Below are positions 6,062-10,999 of a DNA stretch of 10,999 nt, piece after piece. Numbering within the stretch: the first letter of the stretch is position 1; each line of letters opens with the position of its first letter. The notes under the pieces are model-generated. The model was not told the origin of the DNA. It saw only the letters and a list, made by a program, of their open reading frames with translations, and searched no databases. The translations under genes were made by a program, and so were the position numbers. Source of the stretch: TMED8 sp964468005 (GTDB taxonomy: Bacteria; Pseudomonadota; Alphaproteobacteria; Rhodospirillales; Casp-alpha2); the NCBI GenBank assembly GCA_964468005.1, contig CAYXUT010000099.1:1-10999 (forward strand), read 5' to 3'.

Positions 6062-7446
6062 ATCTCTTCCCGAAGGTCGCGACGGTAGAGCCAGTAAAAC
6101 CGAAGCGACAACAGGATAATGGTAACAACCGTGGAACCTAGCACTCCTTGGAAAATTCCAGTGGATCCCATACCCATTGGGAACACTAAATACCAAGTCA
6201 AGGGTACAAGGATGCCAATAAAAACAAAGGTCTGTATATAGCAAGCCATCCAAACATCTTGCCGGCCGCGAAGCGCACTTGCCATGACCGCCTGACCGCC
6301 ATCACTAATCAGTGCCGCGGCAACCCAGAAAACTAAAGGTACTGCTAATACGGCGACGGCGGGATCGTCCGTGAAGACACTGATCAATGTCTTGTCAAAC
6401 GCCACCAGAAAAACGCCGATAACTCCAGTCACAACCACCGTCAACCCTAAACCCGTCCAGCCAGCCAAGGCCATATCCCGGATATCCCTCCGCCCATGCG
6501 CATTGCCGACCCGCACCGTTGTCGCGGCACCAAAGCCGATGGCAACCATGAACGATACCACCAACATGTAAAAAGCCGCCGTGAACGCCGCCAAAGGGAT
6601 CGGCCCGAGCCAACCGGCGAACTGCTGCACAGTGGTAAACGCACCGGACTCGACGGCCAAGCTCACACCGGTAGCATACCCCAGCCGGCGCTGATGTTTC
6701 CACGACGACCAACTACCACCCGCGCGGCGGCGAATGCCAAACACCTGGCCCTCGGGCAAAAAAAGCACATAGACGATCATCGCCGCCGCGCCCAGCCACC
6801 GCGAAACGCTGGTTGCGAGAGCCGCCCCCATGGCGCCATCGGGTAGTCCACTCAATCCGCCACCGATCAGTGCCCAATTGAGCGCCAGATTCACCAAATT
6901 GGCGCAGGCTATGGCGATAAATCCAGCAGTCGGACGACGAATACCCTCAAGAAAGAAGCTGCACGCCAAGAACAACAGATGCCCCGGCAACCCAAGGCCT
7001 AAGATCAGCATCACCTTGCCGCCTTCGCGCGCCAGTTCCTCTGATTGGCCGGTCCAAGTCAGATACGTCTCCCCAAAGAGCGATAAGACCGTCCCGATTA
7101 CGCCCAGTCCGGTAGCATAAGCGATTGAGCGCCGCCAGACACGCCCACAATTTTCTAACTCACCCGCGCCAAAATGGTGCGCACTCAGAACTAGCGTACC
7201 CATAATAAGACCAAGCGACGTGACGATGAGGGGCTGCATGAGCGACATCCCCATTGCGAGATAGCCGAGTTCCAAGGCAGCGTGATGCCCTACCATCACC
7301 GTGTCGACGAGCACAATCAAGATCACTCCCGATCGCGCGAGAACGATTGCCGGCGCCAACCGGAGCATCTCGGAGACATGGCGGGACACCCGTCCCGTTA
7401 GCTTCAACGGTACCGCCTCCTTGGCTTTTTCGGTCATCTCGCTCAT
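6058..7446 (-). CDS. MATE-family multidrug/cation efflux transporter
   Basis: Inner-membrane secondary transporter of the MATE (NorM/DinF) superfamily, which exports cationic drugs or metabolites against Na+ or H+. From the ATG at 7446 it has 462 residues with about twelve hydrophobic segments in two homologous halves; family lengths are usually 440-480. The first helix pair carries LVDTVMVGHHAALELG, the typical MATE signature region, and the second half begins near a GFGAATTVRVGNAHGRRD-type loop. The C-terminus is basic and cytosolic (YRRDLREEI). Start choice: ATG 7446 has AGAGAG only 3 bases upstream; ATG 7437 and GTG 7485 are alternatives, and the GTG would lie 3 bases from the DMT start. 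Its stop TAA shares bases 6058-6060 with the end of the convergent DksA-like gene. The substrate cannot be deduced. Confidence 0.93.
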   Translation of the reverse strand: MSEMTEKAKEAVPLKLTGRVSRHVSEMLRLAPAIVLARSGVILIVLVDTVMVGHHAALELGYLAMGMSLMQPLIVTSLGLIMGTLVLSAHHFGAGELENCGRVWRRSIAYATGLGVIGTVLSLFGETYLTWTGQSEELAREGGKVMLILGLGLPGHLLFLACSFFLEGIRRPTAGFIAIACANLVNLALNWALIGGGLSGLPDGAMGAALATSVSRWLGAAAMIVYVLFLPEGQVFGIRRRAGGSWSSWKHQRRLGYATGVSLAVESGAFTTVQQFAGWLGPIPLAAFTAAFYMLVVSFMVAIGFGAATTVRVGNAHGRRDIRDMALAGWTGLGLTVVVTGVIGVFLVAFDKTLISVFTDDPAVAVLAVPLVFWVAAALISDGGQAVMASALRGRQDVWMACYIQTFVFIGILVPLTWYLVFPMGMGSTGIFQGVLGSTVVTIILLSLRFYWLYRRDLREEI

Positions 7447-7449
7447 AAG
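7421..7449 (+). promoter_or_regulatory. Candidate promoter of the DMT transporter gene
   Basis: TTGGCT (7421-7426) and CATAAG (7444-7449), spaced by 17 bases, each match 4/6 of the sigma-70 consensus. The predicted start near 7456 would leave a leader of about 33 bases. The boxes lie inside the 5' coding part of the divergent MATE gene, as they must given the 42-base gap. Pattern match only. Confidence 0.25.
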
Positions 7450-7476
7450 CTCTCTGTTCAAATTATCCCGAATATC

Positions 7477-7481
7477 AGGAG
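7477..7481 (+). promoter_or_regulatory. Strong ribosome site fixing a GTG start
   Basis: AGGAG is followed by a 7-base spacer and GTG at 7489. It is one of the two clearest Shine-Dalgarno sequences in the window and decides the DMT start in favour of this GTG over later ATGs. Confidence 0.75.
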
Positions 7482-7488
7482 CCACACT

Positions 7489-8379
7489 GTGACTATCACT
7501 TCTTCCTCACCTTCGACACTGCAATCACCAGCGATCGGCAAGGGTATATTGTGGATATTACTGGCCATGTTCCTGTTTGCCAGTATGGATGCTGGGGTCA
7601 AACATTTGGTCAAATCCTATTCGACTGTTCAAGTGGTCTGGGGGCGGTTTTTCTTTCACTTACTGCTGCTTTTGATGGTGTTCGCGCGTCGCATTCTCAG
7701 TCTCGTTCGCACCTCCAACCCGGGCCTGCAGTTGCTACGTTCCGTCTTGATGGTCGGCACGACAAGCTTGTTCTTTACCGGGCTTTTTTATGTGCCTCTC
7801 GCCGATGCCGCATCAATGATGCTGGTCACGCCATTGATCGTGACAGCACTCTCTATGCCGATCCTCAATGAGCCCGTGGGTGTGCGCCGTGGGGCCGGTG
7901 TGCTTATCGGATTCACGGGCGCGATTATCATCATACGGCCAACTGGAGATCTTCAATTGGCGACGTTGTTTCCGCTCTTTGCGGCTGTGTCCTACGCGAT
8001 CTACCAGATAAGCACCCGATTTTTGAGCCGGGCTGATCCCGTGGAGACGACACTCTTTTATACAGCATTAATCGGTGCCCTTTTCACCTCAATTGCGGTG
8101 CCGTTCGTGTGGATTAATCCAACGCCTATCGATTGGCTGATCATGGTATTTTCCGGTCTATGCGGCGGATTGGGACATTTCGCCTTAATCCGTGCGTTGG
8201 TCGTTGCACCGGCCTCCGCGGTGGTGCCATTTTCCTACACGTCCATCATTTGGGCGACGGCATACGGCGTTTTGCTATTCGGCAACTTTCCCGACCGATG
8301 GACGGTCCTGGGCGCGACAATCATCGTGGCCAGTGGATTGTATGTCTTTTTCCGAGAACAGAAAAAGAGGTACATCTAG
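7489..8379 (+). CDS. DMT-superfamily transporter with two EamA domains
   Basis: A 296-residue integral membrane protein with about ten hydrophobic helices. Two EamA repeats are visible, about 18-150 and 160-290. The first opens with ILWILLAMFLFASMDAG and closes with NEPVGVRRGAGVLIGFTG, the usual repeat-end pattern of a charged residue before helix five and a glycine-rich last helix. The second closes at LGATIIVASGLYVFF. The C-terminal tail is basic (REQKKRYI), placing it in the cytosol. EamA proteins export amino acids, nucleobases and other metabolites; the substrate is unknown here. GTG start with AGGAG 7 bases upstream. It diverges from the MATE gene with about 42 bases between starts, so both transporters may share control. 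Its TAG stop overlaps the TAG stop of convergent chaC (CTAG, 8376-8379). Confidence 0.92.
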   Translation: MTITSSSPSTLQSPAIGKGILWILLAMFLFASMDAGVKHLVKSYSTVQVVWGRFFFHLLLLLMVFARRILSLVRTSNPGLQLLRSVLMVGTTSLFFTGLFYVPLADAASMMLVTPLIVTALSMPILNEPVGVRRGAGVLIGFTGAIIIIRPTGDLQLATLFPLFAAVSYAIYQISTRFLSRADPVETTLFYTALIGALFTSIAVPFVWINPTPIDWLIMVFSGLCGGLGHFALIRALVVAPASAVVPFSYTSIIWATAYGVLLFGNFPDRWTVLGATIIVASGLYVFFREQKKRYI

Positions 8380-9014
8380 GCGACGGCATACTCACTATCA
8401 ATCAGGGATAGAACCTCATCGAACAGGGGATCTCGCTCGCCAAGCTTAGCCATTTCCGCAATGGTATTGGCGAGATAGTCTCGGCAGGTGCCGTACTTCC
8501 CCTTACCGCCGGCCATCACCCGGGCCATTTCACGCGCCGGCCTCGGTCCGGCATAACGCACGTGGGTCTCATTAACCACCCAGGTCAGAACTCGCAACTC
8601 CAACCCGTTCTCGAGTTCGACGGTGAGCCATCTAGGGTGGTATACGCCGCTCGTCATCTCCCGGTCCCAGAGATACTGGAGATCCTTGTCGCGGGTTTCC
8701 GGTGAAAGCCTATAGGCAATGCCGCGGCACGACCCTTTTGCCGGCTCCAAGCAAAGCCCTAATCCCGGCCGCTCTTGTGAACCACGGCCCTTGGTGCTCC
8801 AGAGATGAAATTTGCGCTCGTAGCAGCGTAGCGTTACCGGTTGCCGCTCGGTGGGTTTAAAACCCGGATTCCACATCAAGGATCCGTACCCGAAAATCCA
8901 GATGTCGTCAGGATTGGTGACCTCAGCCAGCATGTCTCGAAGCATTCCGGCGCGCACTTCATCGTTCAATTGAACGTAAGAGGTATCGGGCCAGGGCTTG
9001 GCGTCTTGACCCAC
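8376..9014 (-). CDS. chaC: Glutathione-specific gamma-glutamylcyclotransferase (ChaC family)
   Basis: A 212-residue cytoplasmic enzyme predicted to split glutathione into 5-oxoproline and Cys-Gly. The substrate loop WIFGYGSLMWNPGF (39-52) is the ChaC hallmark. LWDREMTSGVYHPRW (115-129) holds E119, the expected catalytic glutamate; E. coli ChaC has LWKREM at this point. YERKFHLWSTKGRGS (65-79) and PGLGLCLEP (83-91) also fit the family. It is slightly shorter than E. coli ChaC (231), mainly at the C-terminus. The start is GTG at 9014, 2 bases after the prfC stop (TAA CG GTG), with only weak purine-rich sequence upstream, so translation is probably coupled to prfC. The E. coli name comes from the chaA-chaB region, which is not present here; the role is inferred from sequence alone. 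Confidence 0.92.
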   Translation of the reverse strand: MGQDAKPWPDTSYVQLNDEVRAGMLRDMLAEVTNPDDIWIFGYGSLMWNPGFKPTERQPVTLRCYERKFHLWSTKGRGSQERPGLGLCLEPAKGSCRGIAYRLSPETRDKDLQYLWDREMTSGVYHPRWLTVELENGLELRVLTWVVNETHVRYAGPRPAREMARVMAGGKGKYGTCRDYLANTIAEMAKLGERDPLFDEVLSLIDSEYAVA

Positions 9015-9016
9015 CG

Positions 9017-10618
9017 TTAGACAGCCTGTTCCTTGGTGGCGCGGAAGCAGAGATCAGGCCAATCTTCCTCGGCCTTGCTCATGTGCCAAGCATTGCGCGC
9101 CAGGAACACCGGTGCGCCGTCGTGATCTTCGGCCATGGCCGGGCCGTTGGCATCGCCGAACTTTTTGACCATTAAAGGGTCGATCGCTTCGACCCAGCGC
9201 GCGGTATAAAGTTCTGTCGGCTCAAAGCGTACCGGCACGCCATATTCGGTGCGCACCCGCTCAGCCAAAATTTCGAACTGTAATATGCCGACGACACCCA
9301 CGACCCAATCGCCACCAATCTGCGGCTTCATTACCCGTGCGGCCCCCTCTTCCGCCAATTGCGTTAATGCGCGGCCAAGATGCTTTGCTCGCATGGGGTC
9401 TTCAGGCCGAACCTTCTGCAACAATTCCGGTGCAAAGACAGGAATACCTCGGAACCGGAGCCCCTCACCTTCCGTCAGCGTATCGCCGATACGGAGATTG
9501 CCATGATTTGGGATGCCGATGATATCTCCGGCCCAGGCTTCTTCGGCCAATGCCCTATCGCTAGCCAGAAACAGCTGGGCATTGTGGACGTTAAGCGTTT
9601 TGCCCGAGCGAACGTGATGCATCTTCATGCCACGCCGGTAGCGTCCCGAGCAAAGCCGCACGAAGGCAATGCGGTCACGGTGTTTGGGATCCATGTTAGC
9701 TTGGATCTTGAAGACGAAACCGCTCATCTTCTTTTCACCGGGCGTGACCATACGCTCTTCGGCCGCCTGTGGCCGTGGCGCCGGCGCTTCTTTGACCAGA
9801 CCGTCAAGCAGTTCACGCACACCAAAATTGTTCAGTGCACTACCGAAATATACCGGCGTTAAATGGCCCTCGTTATAGGCTTGTGCATCAAACGGCGGGC
9901 ACAATCCGCGAGCCATCTCAACTTCTTCCCGCAACTTAGCGACAGCATAGTCGGGCAACAATTCGTCAAGCTTTGAATCGCCCAATCCGTGACAGTACTC
10001 GCCGGCGTCGGGGCGCTCCTCTCGAGATCGGCTGAGTAAAATCAACCGATCGCGCAATAGATCGTAGCAGCCAAGAAAATCACGCCCCATGCCGATCGGC
10101 CAACTCGCTGGCGTTACATCAAGCGCCAGGGTTTGTTCGACCTCATCCAGGATATCAAAAGGGTCGCGGGCATCACGGTCGAGCTTGTTGACGAAGGTAA
10201 CAATCGGCACATCACGTAACCGGCAGACCTCGAACAATTTACGTGTCTGCGTTTCGATACCTTTGGCAGCATCAATCACCATGACAGCCGAATCGACCGC
10301 CGTCAGCGTTCTGTAGGTATCCTCACTAAAGTCTTGGTGGCCCGGCGTGTCGAGCAAATTAAAAGTGCACCCATCGTACTCATAGGTCATCACCGACGAG
10401 GTAACAGAGATGCCTCTTTCGCGCTCAACCATCATCCAATCGGAATGAGCGCGGCGTTGCTCACCACGTGCCTTGACCGCCCCAGCAAGCTGAATAGCGC
10501 CGCCGAAAAGTAGGAGTTTCTCGGTCAAAGTGGTCTTTCCGGCGTCCGGGTGCGAGATGATTGCAAAGGTCCGGCGACTAGCAACTGCTTCGGGTAGCTC
10601 GCTCACGGTTTGGCTCAC
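9017..10618 (-). CDS. prfC: Peptide chain release factor 3 (RF3)
   Basis: Translational GTPase that removes RF1/RF2 from the ribosome after peptide release. From the GTG at 10618 it has 533 residues; E. coli RF3 has 529. The G domain shows G1 HPDAGKTT (23-30), the switch I segment ERGISVTSS (67-75), G3 DTPGHQDF (90-97) and G4 NKLDR (144-148). IQLAGAVKARGE (42-53) is characteristic of RF3 rather than EF-G. Domain II begins near MSGFVFKIQANMDPKHRDR, and domain III includes GVVGILQFE. The frame is open to a TTG at 10669, but the inner GTG is preceded by GAAG at 5 bases and gives the family N-terminus (MSQTVSELPEAVASRRTFAIISH region), so I choose it. chaC follows 2 bases after the stop, indicating one operon. 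No single convincing promoter is seen upstream. Confidence 0.96.
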   Translation of the reverse strand: MSQTVSELPEAVASRRTFAIISHPDAGKTTLTEKLLLFGGAIQLAGAVKARGEQRRAHSDWMMVERERGISVTSSVMTYEYDGCTFNLLDTPGHQDFSEDTYRTLTAVDSAVMVIDAAKGIETQTRKLFEVCRLRDVPIVTFVNKLDRDARDPFDILDEVEQTLALDVTPASWPIGMGRDFLGCYDLLRDRLILLSRSREERPDAGEYCHGLGDSKLDELLPDYAVAKLREEVEMARGLCPPFDAQAYNEGHLTPVYFGSALNNFGVRELLDGLVKEAPAPRPQAAEERMVTPGEKKMSGFVFKIQANMDPKHRDRIAFVRLCSGRYRRGMKMHHVRSGKTLNVHNAQLFLASDRALAEEAWAGDIIGIPNHGNLRIGDTLTEGEGLRFRGIPVFAPELLQKVRPEDPMRAKHLGRALTQLAEEGAARVMKPQIGGDWVVGVVGILQFEILAERVRTEYGVPVRFEPTELYTARWVEAIDPLMVKKFGDANGPAMAEDHDGAPVFLARNAWHMSKAEEDWPDLCFRATKEQAV

Positions 10619-10999
10619 AATTACTTCAATATTGCACAGTCGGCGCGCAAATCTAACCGGTTCACCCAAAATGGCCAGAGGTTTTAAACGCTCATGCTAT
10701 TCTTCGTATCGCTTATAACCTGTGGCAAATATTTTCGCTGCAATCGTTATAATTAACCCTTATTTCCCCAGTGACTTCGATGTTTTATGCGTCTAAATAT
10801 AGCTCTTTGATTAAGTATCGATCCCATACACACCAGAGAGCAGACTTGTCACGCTTCACTCGGCGCATAAAAACAGATATTCACCTTTACAAATTGATTT
10901 TGACTGCCCGGTTGAATCTGGGATTTGATGATTCTAGGAGCCCGCCGACGGCTGTTTATTGCCTATTGAGAACTTGAAGGCGCCGTTGGCGTAACCGCG
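10619..10999. other. AT-rich intergenic region upstream of prfC; no gene supported
   Basis: These 381 bases are visibly richer in A+T than the rest. They hold TATAAT at 10748-10753 on the plus strand (TATAAC on the minus) and TATAAG at 10717-10712 on the minus, but neither has a good -35 box at 16-18 bases. A 68-codon plus-strand frame (GTG 10771 to 10977) lacks a ribosome site, domain or hydrophobic pattern, and I do not call it. A short GC inverted repeat near 10939-10953 (AGCC, 7-base loop, GGCT) followed by GTTTATT is at best a weak terminator. On the minus strand the right edge is open for 11 to 21 codons in the three frames, so the tail of a leftward gene could enter here, but no frame is recognisable. 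Confidence 0.5.

Noticed and set aside
10619..10669. RF3 start at TTG 10669
   Set aside because: GTG 10618 has a GAAG ribosome site and yields the usual RF3 N-terminus and length; the extra 17 residues look like untranslated leader.
10771..10977. 68-codon plus-strand frame after a TATAAT
   Set aside because: No -35 box at proper spacing, no ribosome site, no recognisable domain, and composition like the non-coding surroundings.
1..10999. A hidden defence, mobile or otherwise new multi-gene system
   Set aside because: Every long frame belongs to a known housekeeping or transporter family, and there is no repeat array, recombinase, nuclease-regulator cluster or base-composition break.

Overview
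This window reads as an ordinary, gene-dense chromosomal segment of a free-living proteobacterium, most likely an alphaproteobacterium. I infer this from the style of the RlmB, ArgRS, RF3 and MBL/Nudix proteins, the moderately high GC content judged by eye, the frequent GTG/TTG starts and the CCA encoded in the tRNA-Thr gene. There is no integrase, transposase, CRISPR array, phage gene or toxin-antitoxin pair, and I found no convincing new multi-gene system. The unusual items are small and lie between genes.

Left part (1-1266): a tRNA-Tyr gene, cut by the window edge, points left and has a good promoter. The 23S rRNA 2'-O-methyltransferase gene rlmB points right. It is followed by a fragment resembling a decayed tRNA-Thr and then by an intact tRNA-Thr(UGU). 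Together this is a translation and RNA-modification block.

Left-centre (1278-5615, all minus strand): two transcription units. argS and an AlkA-type DNA glycosylase gene are almost fused. After a 218-base AT-rich gap, an MBL-fold hydrolase gene and a NUDT19-like Nudix hydrolase gene follow as a second pair. The gap holds a perfect 14-base palindrome and a well-initiated 16-codon reading frame that resembles the N-terminus of a YqhA/UPF0114 membrane protein.

Right-centre (5717-8379): a short DksA/TraR-family zinc-finger protein gene diverges from argS. It converges on a MATE efflux gene with overlapping stop codons. The MATE gene diverges from a DMT/EamA transporter gene across only about 42 bases.

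Right part (8376-10618): the DMT gene converges, again with overlapping stop codons, on chaC (glutathione-specific gamma-glutamylcyclotransferase), which lies 2 bases behind prfC (release factor RF3). The last 381 bases are AT-richer and hold no gene I can support.

Functionally the window mixes translation (tRNAs, rlmB, argS, prfC), transcription control (DksA-like), DNA repair, small-molecule export and glutathione/acyl-CoA housekeeping. Most starts are GTG/TTG or have weak Shine-Dalgarno sites, so several start choices are judgements, argued gene by gene.
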